Below, in pieces: positions 1 to 9,123 of a stretch of 64,000 nucleotides of DNA; the first letter of the stretch is position 1, and each line of letters opens with the position of its first letter. The stretch covers positions 124,001-188,000 of the forward strand of contig NC_014014.1 in the NCBI RefSeq assembly GCF_000025845.1, written 5' to 3'. This DNA comes from Mycoplasma crocodyli MP145. GTDB lineage: Bacteria; Bacillota_I; Bacilli_A; Mycoplasmatales; Metamycoplasmataceae. The notes beneath the pieces are model-generated. The model was not told where the DNA came from and made no database searches. It worked only from the letters and a program-made list of their open reading frames with translations. The translations under genes and the position numbers were made by a program.

Positions 1-225
1 CCTAAAAAATCATTTGTAATGGTTAGACAAGGAGTTAAGGGATTAGCAAATCATAATCCAATTAACCTTGTTGATATAAATGAAGTAATTTTAATGAATG
101 AATTAGTTGAAAAAGCTAAGAAATTACAAGTTGAAGTTGTTGCAGGTATGACATCAAGAGATTTATTACCATTAGTAGAAGCAGCAGAAGCTAAAGAAAA
201 AGAAAGTAAAGAAGGAGACAAATAG
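1..225 (+). CDS. rplC: 50S ribosomal protein L3, 3' end only
   Basis: C-terminal fragment of the large-subunit protein L3; the gene starts before the window. The reading frame is open from base 1. Its first residues, PKKSFVMVRQGVKG, match the end of the L3 core (the PG-PKK-LV-V region), and rplD follows immediately, as in all S10 operons. About 55 residues follow the point where most bacterial L3 proteins end, finishing in a Glu/Lys-rich stretch (EAAEAKEKESKEGDK), so this L3 has a C-terminal extension. The stop lies 2 nt before the rplD start, indicating translational coupling. Identity rests on context and the short core match. Confidence 0.85.
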   Translation, partial: PKKSFVMVRQGVKGLANHNPINLVDINEVILMNELVEKAKKLQVEVVAGMTSRDLLPLVEAAEAKEKESKEGDK

Positions 226-227
226 TC

Positions 228-1310
228 ATGGCAGATCAATTAAAACCAACAACTAAAAAAGCTCCAGCTAAAACTACTACTTTAAAAGCAGCTCCTGCAA
301 AAGAAAAGGCTCCTCTTAAAGCAGCCCCTGCAAAAGAAAAAGCAACAATCAAAGCTGCATCAGCTAAAGATAAAAAAGTTATTTTAGAAACAACTAAAGT
401 TAAAGAACCTAAAGTTGTTAAAAAAACAACAAAAAAAGTTACACCTGATATTGAACAAACACAAACAATTGAAATTACTAAAACTGTTACAACAACTTTA
501 ACAAAGACAATTCATGGTGAAGATGGTGAAAAAATCGTTGTAAAGACAACAACAAAAGCACCTAAAAAAGAAGTTGTAGCTAAAGAAGTAGCTCCTAAAA
601 AAGTTGTAGTTAAAGAAACAACACCAAAAAAAGAAGTTGTTAAAAAAGAAACAGCTCCTAAAAAAGCCGTAGCAAAAGAAGATACAAAAGTTACTGTTGA
701 AACATCAACAAAGAACTTAGTAAAATTTGATGCTAAACTTCCAAGCGAATTATTTGCTAGTGAAAAAATTTATGAACAAGCAATATTCGACACAATTCTA
801 TCTGACCGTGCTTCAAGAAGACAAGGAACACACCAAGTTAAAAACCGTGCTCAAGTAAGTGGTACAGGTAAAAAACCTTGAAGACAAAAAGGAACAGGTA
901 GAGCAAGAACAGGTTCTCTTAGAACACCAGTATTTGTTGGTGGAGGTAGAGCATTTGGTCCTCAATCAGAAAAGAACTACTCATTAAAAGTTAATAAGAA
1001 AGTAAGATATGCAGCTTTTGTTTCAGCTCTTACATTATTAGCTAATGATAAGGCAGTTGCAATTGATGATTTAAAATTAAACAAAATTTCAACAAAAGAA
1101 CTTGTTAAGAAATTAACTACATTAAAGATCAATGATGTAAGACATATCTTAATAGTAACTGAAGATGAAACTTTATTTAAATCAGCAGCCAACTTATCAA
1201 ATGTTGTCACTGTAAAACCACATTCATTAAGCGTTGAATTATTAATTGCAGCTGATGTTATGGTTATTTCAAAAAACAGTCTTAAAGTGTTAGAAGGGAA
1301 AATTAAATAA
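228..1310 (+). CDS. rplD: 50S ribosomal protein L4 with a long Lys/Ala-rich N-terminal extension
   Basis: L4, an early 23S-binding assembly protein that lines the exit tunnel. The protein is 360 residues against the usual 200-210. The L4 core begins near residue 163 (LVKFDAKLPSELF) and contains the conserved loop RRQGTHQVKNRAQVSGTGKK, then Trp (TGA codon at 879-881), RQKGTGRARTGSLRTP and GGGRAFGP. Residues 1-160 are a low-complexity basic tail with AAPAKEKA and APKKEVV-type repeats, resembling histone H1 tails. The ATG lies 2 nt after rplC, and the stop overlaps the rplW start by one base. Reading the TGA as a stop would truncate the core, so code 4 applies. The role of the tail is unknown. 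Confidence 0.95.
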
Positions 1311-1762
1311 TGCAATTTACAGATATCATTAAAAAACCTATTTTAACCGAAAAGACTTATGCACAAATGGAAAAAGGAGTTTATTCATTTGCAGTAGCTT
1401 ATGATGCAAACAAATTCCAAATTGCTAATGCAGTTGAAGTAATTTTCAAAGTAAAGGTTGTGAAGGTTAATACAATTAAGATAGATAAAAAACCTAAGAA
1501 TGTAGGACGTTACCACGGTTTTGTAAATCGTTATAAAAAAGCTATTATTACTTTAGCAGAAGGTAACACAATTAACATCTTCCCACAAGATGATGCAACA
1601 AAAACCACTGAAGTAAAAGCAGATAAAAAAGCTGCTAAAGAAGTAAGTGATGTAGAAAAAAGAGCAGCAGCAAAACTTGCACACAAGAACGAAAAAGCTT
1701 CTAAGGCAGTTTCGAGTGTTGCTTCAAAGAAAACTACAACAAGAAAACTTGGTGGAGAATAA
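1310..1762 (+). CDS. rplW: 50S ribosomal protein L23 with a basic C-terminal tail
   Basis: L23, the 23S-binding protein at the tunnel exit that docks trigger factor and SRP. The product is 150 residues. The first about 95 form the normal L23 core (MQFTDIIKKPILTEKTYAQM, then a basic loop with KKPKNVGRYHGFVNRYKKAI). The last about 53 are a Lys/Ala/Glu-rich extension (KADKKAAKEVSDVEKRAAAK and onward) absent from typical L23. The start codon overlaps the rplD stop (taATG), so it is probably translated by reinitiation. A 100-nt gap with inverted repeats follows before rplB. Confidence 0.95.
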   Translation: MQFTDIIKKPILTEKTYAQMEKGVYSFAVAYDANKFQIANAVEVIFKVKVVKVNTIKIDKKPKNVGRYHGFVNRYKKAIITLAEGNTINIFPQDDATKTTEVKADKKAAKEVSDVEKRAAAKLAHKNEKASKAVSSVASKKTTTRKLGGE

Positions 1763-1775
1763 TCCACTCATAAAT

Positions 1776-1833
1776 AAACTTATATAAGTTTGTTACAAAA
1801 CGCGGAAAATTTAAGCTTAAAAGAAAGATCCGC
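1776..1833 (+). promoter_or_regulatory. Inverted repeats in the rplW-rplB gap
   Basis: This is the only sizeable gap in the first 8.8 kb of an otherwise tightly packed operon. It contains a perfect 16-bp palindrome (AAACTTATATAAGTTT, 1776-1791) and a second hairpin formed by GCGGA (1802-1806) and TCCGC (1829-1833), which encloses the palindrome TTTAAGCTTAAA (1810-1821). The second loop lacks a following T-run, so a simple terminator is unlikely. An RNA element controlling rplB expression or an mRNA processing site is possible, but function is inferred from position only. Confidence 0.4.
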
Positions 1834-1862
1834 AACTATTTTTAAGCAAGGAGTAAGACACA

Positions 1863-2708
1863 ATGGCAATTAAACATTATAAGCCAACTACAAATGGTCG
1901 TCGTAATATGTCTTCTCTTAATTACAAAGAAAACCTTAGTGGTCATGCACCTGAAAAATCTTTAATGGTTATATTAAAGAATAATGCAGGTCGTAATAAT
2001 ACAGGAAAAATTACTGTAAGACATCATGGAGGAAGAGTTAAGAGATTCTATAGACTTATCGACTTCAAACGTAACAAAGATAATATTCCAGCTGTAGTTA
2101 AAACAATTGAATATGATCCAAACAGATCAGCAAACATTTGTTTATTAGCATATGCAGATGGAGAGAAAAAATACATTTTAGCTCCGAAAGGAATTAAAGT
2201 AGGACAAGTTGTATATTCAGGAGATCAAGCAGATATTATTGTAGGTAATGCTTTACCTTTATCATTAATACCTGAAGGTACATATGTTCACAATATAGAA
2301 ATGCAACCAGGTGGTGGTGGTGTTATAGCACGTAGTGCTGGAACATCAGCTCAAATTCTTGGTAAAGATGATGACGGGAAATACGTTGTTTTAAGACTTA
2401 AATCAGGTGAAACAAGACGTATCCTAGCTCGTTGTCGTGCAACAATAGGTGTTGTAGGGAACGAAGAACACTTATTAGTTAATTTAGGAAAAGCTGGAAG
2501 AAGCAGACATCTTGGAGTTAGACCTACAGTTAGAGGATCGGTTATGAACCCTGTAGATCACCCACATGGAGGAGGAGAAGGTAAACAACCAATTGGTCGT
2601 AAAGCCCCTCTTACACCTTGAGGTAAAAAAGCTCTTGGAGTTAAAACAAGAAAAACTAAGAAATCTTCAAACAAATTAATTATTAGAAGAAGAAAGGATG
2701 CTAAATAA
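1863..2708 (+). CDS. rplB: 50S ribosomal protein L2
   Basis: L2, a core 23S-binding protein close to the peptidyl transferase centre. It has 281 residues, normal for the family. Visible motifs are [18 protein letters not shown] at the N-terminus, the central [18 protein letters not shown] and [19 protein letters not shown], and the C-terminal [20 protein letters not shown] with the conserved His used in assembly and peptidyl transfer. A TGA at 2619-2621 encodes the conserved Trp just after this motif. The start has an AAGGAG-type site at 1848-1853. The stop overlaps the rpsS ATG by one base. Confidence 0.97.
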
Positions 2709-2986
2709 TGGCACGTAGTCTTAAAAAAGGTCCATTTGCAGACGATCATTTACTTAAAAAAGTAGATGCTATCGTTGAAGGTAAAGCACCTAAAAAACCT
2801 ATCAAAACTTGATCAAGACGTTCAACAATCTTTCCAAGTTTTGTAGGATTAACATTCTCTGTTCACAATGGTAAACAATTTATCGAAGTATATGTAACTG
2901 ATGATATGGTAGGACACAAATTGGGAGAATTCTCACCTACTAGAACATTTACAGGACATGGTTCAGATAAAGGTAAGAAGAAATAA
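2708..2986 (+). CDS. rpsS: 30S ribosomal protein S19
   Basis: S19 binds 16S RNA in the small-subunit head together with S13. It has 92 residues, as expected. [10 protein letters not shown] at the N-terminus, an internal TGA-encoded Trp in [15 protein letters not shown], and [13 protein letters not shown] are all family hallmarks. Its in-frame TGA would break the frame under the standard code. It lies between rplB and rplV with one-base stop/start overlaps on both sides, so it is translationally coupled. Confidence 0.97.
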
Positions 2987-3345
2987 TGGCTAATACAGAA
3001 GTTAAAAAACAACAAGCTTACGCTTTAGTTAAATTACAACACGTATCTGCACGTAAAGCAAGATTAGTAGCTGATCTATTTAGAGGTAAAGATATTAGAG
3101 TGGCTTTAGGTATATTACACAATACATCTAAAAAAGCAGCTCCATTATTTGTTAAATTATTAAACTCAGCAATCGCTAATGCAACAAACAACCATGGAAT
3201 GGACGCATCAAAATTATTTGTTAAAGAAGTATTGGTTAATGAAGGACCAACACTTAAAAGATTTCAACCAAGAAGCCAAGGAAGAGCTTATTCAATCTTC
3301 AAACGTACATCACACTTATCAATAACATTGGAGGAAAAGAACTAA
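2986..3345 (+). CDS. rplV: 50S ribosomal protein L22
   Basis: L22 contacts all 23S domains and its beta-hairpin lines the exit tunnel (a macrolide-resistance hotspot in other bacteria). It has 119 residues. Motifs: VSARKARLVADLFRGK near residue 22, NSAIANATNNHGMD in the middle, and RFQPRSQGRAYSIFKRTSHL at the C-terminus, which is the conserved hairpin and RTSH end. It overlaps rpsS and rpsC by one base each. Confidence 0.97.
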   Translation: MANTEVKKQQAYALVKLQHVSARKARLVADLFRGKDIRVALGILHNTSKKAAPLFVKLLNSAIANATNNHGMDASKLFVKEVLVNEGPTLKRFQPRSQGRAYSIFKRTSHLSITLEEKN

Positions 3346-4019
3346 TGGGACAAAAAGTTAATCCAAATGGATTCCGTTTCGGAGTTACTAAAGCACACAA
3401 CACTACCTGATTTGCTGATAAAGCACAATTCGGTAATCAATTAGTTGAAGATGCAAAAATCTATAAATTCTTTGATAAATATGTACGTCAATACCAATTA
3501 GGTAAAGTGGAGATTAAAAGAACACAAGATAACCACACTACTGTAACATTACATAGTGCAAAACCAGCAGTTGTTTTAGGTCAAGAAGGTAAAAACATCG
3601 TTGAACTAACAACTAAATTAACAAAATTCATAAAAAATAAACACATTAAAATCAACATCAAAGTTGTTGAATTAAAAAACCCTGATTTAAATGCAAGATT
3701 ACTTGCAGAAATGATCGCTATTAAATTAGAAAACCGTGAAAGCTTTAGAACAGCTCAAAAAATGGCAATTAGAAATGCTATGCGTGCTAGAGCTAAAGGA
3801 ATTAAAACTAGTGTTAGCGGTCGTCTTAATGGAGTTGACATGGCTCGTTCTGAAGGATATTCAGAAGGAGAAATGAAACTTCATACACTAAGACAAAACG
3901 TTGATTATGCTACTGCAACAGCTCGTACAACATATGGAGCTATTGGAGTTAAAGTTTGAGTTTCACTAGGTGAAATATTGGAAGGAGATGATAAACATGC
4001 TTCAACCAAAAAGAACTAA
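3345..4019 (+). CDS. rpsC: 30S ribosomal protein S3
   Basis: S3 lies at the mRNA entry channel and contains a KH RNA-binding domain. It has 224 residues. It begins [19 protein letters not shown], with two TGA-encoded Trp codons (3409-3411 and 3957-3959). The KH-type segment includes [14 protein letters not shown], and the C-terminal domain carries [19 protein letters not shown]. The 3' end overlaps rplP by 23 nt, longer than other overlaps in this operon. The last residues ([10 protein letters not shown]) lie over the rplP start. Confidence 0.96.
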
Positions 4020-4434
4020 ATACCGTAAACCATTTTTAGTGAAACACGATAAACGTGTTGCACACAAAGGAAACAAAGTTTCATTTGGAGAATTTGGTTT
4101 ACAAGCTGTAACAAGTTCATGAGTTACAGCAAGACAAATCGAAAGTGCTCGTATTGCTATTACAAGAAGAATGGGACGTGAAGGACAAGTTATTATTCGT
4201 ATCTTCCCACACTTCTCAAAAACTTCGAAACCTATTGGGGTTCGTATGGGATCTGGAAAAGGATCGCCTGAAAAATGATATACAGCAGTTAAAGTTAATA
4301 CAATGATGTTTGAAGTAAGCGGTGTTAAAGAAGATATTGCAAGAGATGCATTACGTCTTGGTGGACACAAATTACCTGTTAAATGAAAGATTGTTCAAAA
4401 AGAAGCAACACAAGAATTAGAAGGAGCTAAATAA
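3997..4434 (+). CDS. rplP: 50S ribosomal protein L16
   Basis: L16 binds at the A-site/5S side of the large subunit and is needed for late assembly. It has 145 residues. The N-terminus [13 protein letters not shown] and internal [17 protein letters not shown] and [11 protein letters not shown] motifs are characteristic. Three TGA codons encode Trp. The start is inside the 3' end of rpsC, preceded by GGAGATGAT at 3983-3991. The stop overlaps the rpmC start. Confidence 0.96.
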
Positions 4435-4625
4435 TGTTATATAAAGATATTAAAGCAAAAAGCGTTGAAGAATTACAAACATTAGTAGTTGATCTAAAAG
4501 CTGAACTTTGAACTTTAAGATTCAAAAACGCTACAGGTTCACTTGACCAAACACACAAAATTAACGAAATAAGAAAAGATATTGCAAAAATCCTTACAGC
4601 TTTAAACGAAAAAGGGGCTAACTAA
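4434..4625 (+). CDS. rpmC: 50S ribosomal protein L29
   Basis: L29 is a short coiled two-helix protein near the tunnel exit. It has 63 residues: [14 protein letters not shown] at the N-terminus, then [17 protein letters not shown] with Trp from TGA, and [16 protein letters not shown] at the C-terminus, matching the family. An in-frame TGA makes it look shorter under the standard code. It lies between rplP (one-base overlap) and rpsQ (2-nt gap), the conserved order. Confidence 0.95.
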
Positions 4626-4627
4626 TT

Positions 4628-4897
4628 ATGGAAAGAAATTCAAGAAAAACCTTAACTGGAACAGTTGTTTCTGCTCACAAGACACCAAAAACAATTATTG
4701 TTGCAGTTGACACTTACAAAAAACACCCATTATATGCTAAACGTTTTAAATCAACTAAACGTTTTGCTGTACATGACGAAAACCAAGAAGCTAAATTAGA
4801 TGATATAGTTTTAATAATGGAGACTCGTCCATTATCAAAAACTAAACATTTTAGATTAGTATCAATTAAACAATCAGCTATTGAAGGAGCTAAATAA
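4628..4897 (+). CDS. rpsQ: 30S ribosomal protein S17
   Basis: S17, an OB-fold protein binding the 5' domain of 16S RNA. It has 89 residues. [23 protein letters not shown] followed by [11 protein letters not shown]-like sequence ([12 protein letters not shown]) and [14 protein letters not shown] are the family signatures. It starts 2 nt after rpmC and overlaps rplN by one base. Confidence 0.96.
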   Translation: MERNSRKTLTGTVVSAHKTPKTIIVAVDTYKKHPLYAKRFKSTKRFAVHDENQEAKLDDIVLIMETRPLSKTKHFRLVSIKQSAIEGAK

Positions 4898-5262
4898 TGC
4901 TTATAGAATTATCAAGAGCTAACGTAGCTGATAACTCAGGTGCTAAAGAAATTGGTGTTATTCGTATATTAGGTGGAAGTAAGAAAAAAGTTGCTAATAT
5001 TGGTGACATAATTATTTGTTCAGTAAAAAAAGCTATTCCTAATGGTGGTGTTAAAGCTGGTCAAATTGTTAAGGCTGTTATTGTTAGAAGTCGTTATGGT
5101 ATATCAAGAGAAAACGGATCATACATTCGTTTTGATGATAACGCAGTTGTATTACTTAAAGAAGACTTGACTCCACGTGGAACACGTGTATTCGGTCCAG
5201 TAGCTCGTGAAATCCGTGAAAGATTCCCAAAAATCGTTTCACTTGCACCAGAAGTTTTATAG
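4897..5262 (+). CDS. rplN: 50S ribosomal protein L14
   Basis: L14 lies at the subunit interface, forming bridges to 16S RNA. It has 121 residues, the standard size. It shows the L14 signature [20 protein letters not shown], the conserved [15 protein letters not shown], and the C-terminal [14 protein letters not shown] and [12 protein letters not shown]. It overlaps rpsQ by one base, and rplX follows after 18 nt with an AAAGGAG ribosome-binding site at 5264-5270. Confidence 0.97.
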   Translation: MLIELSRANVADNSGAKEIGVIRILGGSKKKVANIGDIIICSVKKAIPNGGVKAGQIVKAVIVRSRYGISRENGSYIRFDDNAVVLLKEDLTPRGTRVFGPVAREIRERFPKIVSLAPEVL

Positions 5263-5280
5263 TAAAGGAGATTATTAAAT

Positions 5281-5610
5281 ATGAACAAAATTAAATTCAA
5301 GAAAAATGATCAAGTTTATGTAATTGCTGGAAGAAGCAAAGGTAAAAACGGGACAATACAATCAGTTAATCATAAAGACCAAACAGTTATTATTAAAGAT
5401 ATTAACATGGTAACAAAACACAACAAGCCAACACAACAAAACACAGAAGGATCAATATCTTCAAAAGAAGCTGCTATTCATGTATCAAACGTGGCATTCT
5501 TAGTAAAAAAACCTGCTAAGAATTCACCTGCTCAATATTCAAAAATTGGATTCAAAATTAAAGATGGTAAAAAAGTAAGAGTAGCTAAAAAAACTAAGAA
5601 GGAAATATAA
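5281..5610 (+). CDS. rplX: 50S ribosomal protein L24
   Basis: L24, an assembly initiator with a KOW motif that binds the 5' region of 23S RNA. It has 109 residues. The KOW segment [17 protein letters not shown] lies at residues 11-27, and [17 protein letters not shown] and [13 protein letters not shown] follow as in other L24 proteins. The C-terminus is Lys-rich. It is followed one base later by rplE. Confidence 0.95.
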   Translation: MNKIKFKKNDQVYVIAGRSKGKNGTIQSVNHKDQTVIIKDINMVTKHNKPTQQNTEGSISSKEAAIHVSNVAFLVKKPAKNSPAQYSKIGFKIKDGKKVRVAKKTKKEI

Positions 5611-5611
5611 T

Positions 5612-6160
5612 ATGTCTTTAAAGAAAGTTTACTTAGAAAAAGCAGTTCCTGCTTTAATTAAAAAATACAATTACTCATCAATAATGGCTGTTCCAAGAAT
5701 AGAAAAAATCGTTATAAATATGACAGCAGGTAAAGAAGTTTCAAACTCAAAAGCAATCGAGGAAGTTATTAATGAATTAACATTAATTTCATCACAAAAA
5801 CCATATCAAACAGTAGCTAAAAAATCTAACGCTTCATGAAAACTTCGTGAAGGAATGCCTATGGGTGGAAAAGTTACACTCCGTAGAGAAAGAATGTGAG
5901 ATTTCTTAGAAAAATTAATCAATGTTGCAATGCCACGTATCCGTGATTTCCGTGGTGCAAATCCAAAAGCATTCGATGGTAGAGGAAACTTTGCTCTCGG
6001 AATTAAAGAAGAAATCATATTCCCAGAAATTGAATTTGACAAAATTCGTCGTATAAAAGGTTTAGACGTATTAGTAGTAACTAATGCAAAAAGTGATCAA
6101 GAAGCTAAAAGTTTACTTGAATTACTTGGTGTACCATTCGAGAAAAAAGGAGATAAATAA
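5612..6160 (+). CDS. rplE: 50S ribosomal protein L5
   Basis: L5 binds 5S rRNA in the central protuberance. It has 182 residues. Motifs: [17 protein letters not shown] near residue 26, [22 protein letters not shown] with a TGA Trp at 5837-5839, and [20 protein letters not shown] in the second half. The frame continues through two TGA codons to a TAA that overlaps the rpsZ start by one base. Confidence 0.97.
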
Positions 6161-6345
6161 TGGCTAGAAAATCGCTTATAGTTAAAGCAAAACGTCCTGC
6201 TAAATTCTCTTCTCGTGCTTATACACGTTGTGAATTATGTGGACGTCCACATGCTGTTTTAAGAAAATATAAAATATGTCGTATCTGCTTTAGAAATCTT
6301 GCTCATGAAGGTAAGATTCCAGGTATGAAGAAAGCGAGTTGATAA
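6160..6345 (+). CDS. rpsZ: 30S ribosomal protein S14, zinc-binding type
   Basis: S14 (61 residues), the short zinc-ribbon form common in Firmicutes and mollicutes. Two CxxC pairs are visible: RCELCGRP and KICRICF. The sequence ends GMKKASW: the last codon is TGA (6340-6342) followed by TAA, which is one of the clearest proofs in this window that TGA is Trp, because KKASW is the canonical S14 end. It overlaps rplE by one base. Confidence 0.97.
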
Positions 6346-6347
6346 TT

Positions 6348-6743
6348 ATGTTTATAACAGATCCTATTTCAGATATGATCGTTCGTATTAAGAACGCAAA
6401 CCAAAGAAAACATAAAACTGTTTCGATTCCATACTCAAATAAAAAAGCAAAAATTTTAGACATTATTAAACAAGAAGGATACATTACTTCTTACCAAGTT
6501 GAAGGTGAATTAGCAACTAAAAACATCGTTGTTACACTTAAATACAAAGGTGCTCAAGCAGCAATAATCGGAATTAAACGTGTTTCAAAACCAGGACTTA
6601 AAGTTTATGTTAAAGCCGAAGAACTTCCAAAAGTTCTATCGGGATATGGTACTGTAATTATTTCAACATCTAAAGGTGTTATGACTGAAAAACAAGCAAG
6701 AAAGGAAAATGTAGGTGGTGAAGTTATCGCTTACATTTGATAG
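6348..6743 (+). CDS. rpsH: 30S ribosomal protein S8
   Basis: S8 binds the central domain of 16S RNA and in other bacteria represses its own operon. It has 131 residues. I chose the ATG at 6348 ([20 protein letters not shown]) rather than the in-frame TTG upstream, because the N-terminus then matches other S8 proteins. The C-terminus is [20 protein letters not shown] then GGEVIAYIW, where the final Trp is TGA followed by TAG. It starts 2 nt after rpsZ. Confidence 0.96.
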
Positions 6744-6751
6744 GTAGCTGT

Positions 6752-7294
6752 ATGTCTCGTGTTGGTAATAGAGTTTTAACAATTCCAGCTGGAGTTACAT
6801 TTACAGTAGATGCTTCTAATAACGTTACCGTTTCAGGTAAATTAGGAACATTGCAAAGAGTTTTCAGTCCACTTATAACAATCAATGTAGAAAATAATCA
6901 CGTTACAACAGTTCGTGCAAACGAAGAAAAACACACAAAACAACTACATGGAACAACAAACTCACATATCTCTAATATGTTAGTTGGAGTTTCGAAAGGT
7001 TTCAAAAAAGACCTTGAAATTAAAGGAGTTGGATATAAAGCAACACTTAAAGGAAATGTTCTTGAAGTTGCTGCTGGATATTCACACACAGTATCAGTTA
7101 ATATTCCTAGTGATGTAAAAGTAGAAGTTCCTAAAGCTACTGACGTATTGATCAGTGGAATTGACAAACAAAGTGTTGGTCAATTTGCAGCTATCGTTAG
7201 AGCAATTAGAACACCTAATCCATATTCTGGAAAAGGTATTGCATATAAAGGTGAAAAAATTAGACGTAAAGAAGGAAAAACAGCTTCTAAATAG
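6752..7294 (+). CDS. rplF: 50S ribosomal protein L6
   Basis: L6 binds near the sarcin-ricin loop and factor-binding site. It has 180 residues. The ATG at 6752 gives MSRVGNRVLTIPAGV, the normal start. The C-terminal signature RTPNPYSGKGIAYKGEKIRRKEGK is at residues 154-177, matching the family end. The gene continues the spc operon order, with rplR 21 nt downstream. Confidence 0.97.
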   Translation: MSRVGNRVLTIPAGVTFTVDASNNVTVSGKLGTLQRVFSPLITINVENNHVTTVRANEEKHTKQLHGTTNSHISNMLVGVSKGFKKDLEIKGVGYKATLKGNVLEVAAGYSHTVSVNIPSDVKVEVPKATDVLISGIDKQSVGQFAAIVRAIRTPNPYSGKGIAYKGEKIRRKEGKTASK

Positions 7295-7315
7295 AAGTTG
7301 TAGAAAAGAGAAATT

Positions 7316-7666
7316 ATGGCAAAATTATCAAGAAATGAAGCTAGAGTACTTAAACACAATCGTTTACGTCACTATATCTCAGGAACATCAACAGTTCCTC
7401 GTCTTAACGTATTTAAATCACACCAAAACTTTTATGCACAATTAATAGATGATACTAAAGGAGTTACTTTAGCATCTGTATCAACACTAAAAGATAAAAA
7501 ATATAGTGGAAATATTGCAGCTGCTAAAGAACTTGGTTTATTAATGGGTGATGCTATTAATAAATTAAAAATTAAAGAAGTTGTTTTTGACCGTGGTGGT
7601 TACTTATTCCATGGTCGTGTTAAAGCATTTGCAGATGCAGTTAGAGAAAAAGGAGTTAAATTCTAA
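7316..7666 (+). CDS. rplR: 50S ribosomal protein L18
   Basis: L18 binds 5S rRNA with L5. It has 116 residues. Conserved parts are [20 protein letters not shown] near residue 14, [18 protein letters not shown], and the C-terminal [20 protein letters not shown] then REKGVKF. It is preceded by AAAAGAGAAATT rather than a strong SD. The stop overlaps the rpsE ATG by one base. Confidence 0.97.
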   Translation: MAKLSRNEARVLKHNRLRHYISGTSTVPRLNVFKSHQNFYAQLIDDTKGVTLASVSTLKDKKYSGNIAAAKELGLLMGDAINKLKIKEVVFDRGGYLFHGRVKAFADAVREKGVKF

Positions 7667-8430
7667 TGGAAAATACTAAAAAAGAAGTTAAACCTTCAGT
7701 GGATAAACCTGTTGTTAAATCAACAAGTTCAAAACCAGTAGGAACAAAACCAGCGAGTGCAACTAAACCTGCATCAGCTTTTAAACCTGCTGCTCCTAAA
7801 ACAGAAGGAACAAAAGAACTTAGAGCTCCAAGAAAAGTTTTTGATAAAAAAGAAGGTAGAGGTCAAGACCAAAACAAAGATAACAAAGAGAATAGAGCAC
7901 CACGTCAAAGAAGAGATGGTTCAAGACCAAATAACCGTGTAAAAGAAGATGCTTTCCCAGATTTCAGTGAAAAAGTAGTTGATATTGCTCGTGTTACAAA
8001 AGTTGTTAAAGGTGGAAGAAGATTCAGTTTTTCAGCTTTCGTTGTTGTAGGAAACAAAAAAGGTCGTGTAGGTTATGGGCATGGTAAAGCAAATGAAGTA
8101 CCTGATGCAATTAAAAAAGCGATCAAAGATGCTCAAAACAATCTAATCAATGTTTCAGTTATTAACGGAACAGTTCCTCATGAAATTCAAGCTAAATTCT
8201 TAGCTTCAAAAGTTATGCTTAAACCAGCTCCAAAAGGAAAAGGACTTATAGCATCAGGAACTGTTAGAGCTGTTGTTGAATTAGCAGGATACACAGACAT
8301 AGTTACTAAAACATACGGATCACGTTCAAAATCAAATACAGTTAAAGCTACAGTAGAAGCTCTTAAAAATTTAAGAACACCAGAACAAATAGCTTTTATT
8401 AGAGATAAAGATGTAAAGGAATTATTATAA
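7666..8430 (+). CDS. rpsE: 30S ribosomal protein S5 with an N-terminal extension
   Basis: S5 acts at the mRNA entry site and in decoding accuracy. It has 254 residues against a usual 165-170. The S5 core starts near residue 95 ([20 protein letters not shown]) and carries [20 protein letters not shown] and [17 protein letters not shown], then the C-terminal domain with [18 protein letters not shown]. Residues 1-94 are low-complexity and rich in Lys, Pro, Ala, Arg and Asn ([20 protein letters not shown]), comparable in character to the L4 tail. It overlaps rplR by one base, and rplO follows one base after the stop. Confidence 0.96.
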   Translation: MENTKKEVKPSVDKPVVKSTSSKPVGTKPASATKPASAFKPAAPKTEGTKELRAPRKVFDKKEGRGQDQNKDNKENRAPRQRRDGSRPNNRVKEDAFPDFSEKVVDIARVTKVVKGGRRFSFSAFVVVGNKKGRVGYGHGKANEVPDAIKKAIKDAQNNLINVSVINGTVPHEIQAKFLASKVMLKPAPKGKGLIASGTVRAVVELAGYTDIVTKTYGSRSKSNTVKATVEALKNLRTPEQIAFIRDKDVKELL

Positions 8431-8431
8431 T

Positions 8432-8872
8432 ATGGCTATTACATTACACAATTTAAAATCTACAGCAGGTTCAAGACCTGACAAACACCGTGTTGGTCGT
8501 GGACATGCTGCGGGTAAAGGAAAACAAGCTGGAAAAGGTCAATCTGGACAAAACAAACGTAGTGGTCACAGACTAGGATTCGAAGGTGGTCAAACACCAT
8601 GATTCCGTCGTATTGGAAAACGTGGATTTACAAATGTAAACCATGTTGAATATCAAGTTATCAATTTATCACAACTAGAAACATTCTTTACTGCAAAAGA
8701 AGAAGTAAATATTGAAACATTATTTGCCAAAGGAATAATTAAACGTAGCTTACCTGTTAAATTATTAGCTAACGGTAAATTAACCAAAAAACTAAACGTT
8801 AAAGTTCACAAAGCTTCAGAAACAGCAATTGATGCTGTCGAAAAACTTGGTGGAACAGTAGAATTCTTATAA
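8432..8872 (+). CDS. rplO: 50S ribosomal protein L15
   Basis: L15, a late-assembly large-subunit protein, 146 residues. The N-terminus [20 protein letters not shown] and the Gly/Lys-rich loop [20 protein letters not shown] are diagnostic, followed by [18 protein letters not shown] with the Trp as TGA. In most bacteria secY follows immediately; here a terminator and an unrelated 4.1-kb segment intervene. L30 (rpmD) is absent between rpsE and rplO, as usual in mycoplasmas. Confidence 0.96.
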
Positions 8873-8888
8873 TCAAATTCAAAATCAT

Positions 8889-8913
8889 AAAAGCAAGTTT
8901 AACTTGCTTTTTT
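8889..8913 (+). terminator. Rho-independent terminator after rplO
   Basis: AAAAGCAAG pairs with CTTGCTTTT around a TTTAA loop and runs into a T-tract. It ends the ribosomal-protein transcript before the inserted segment, so secY onward needs its own promoter. Confidence 0.85.
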
Positions 8914-9123
8914 AATTTCCGAATATTACTATGCCATAGCAATTTATGTAATTTATTATTTTAAAAATTACATGCCAAAAAATAATTGTGATGAAATGAC
9001 CATGTCTGATTATTTAGTAGAAAGTTAGGACTCTATTTGAGGAATGAACAAGAGATTAAAAAAATAATTCTTATAAAGTTGATAATGATGATTTTAATAG
9101 TAAAATAAGTAAATGATCAATAT
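8914..9123. other. Gap with inverted repeats and no intact gene
   Basis: No intact coding sequence is recognisable. It contains the palindrome CTATGCCATAG (8929-8939) and a perfect 9-bp inverted repeat, ATGTAATTT (8946-8954) with AAATTACAT (8965-8973). Short open stretches at 9003-9100 are broken in every frame (for example SRKLGLYLRNEQEIKKII), which may be the debris of a decayed gene, possibly from the mobile segment that carried the R-M genes. No transposase motif could be identified. Confidence 0.4.

Noticed and set aside
879-881. TGA codons as true stops splitting rplD, rpsC, secY, recA, ileS and other genes
   Set aside because: Conserved domains continue in frame past each TGA at positions normally Trp, so these are tryptophan codons of genetic code 4.
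4002-4370. Minus-strand ORF of 122 codons opposite rplP
   Set aside because: Shadow of the L16 gene; no start signals, and the plus-strand frame is strongly conserved.
8914-9123. Possible transposase remnant before the R-M genes
   Set aside because: No DDE or other transposase motif and no terminal repeats with target duplication could be found, so no IS is called.
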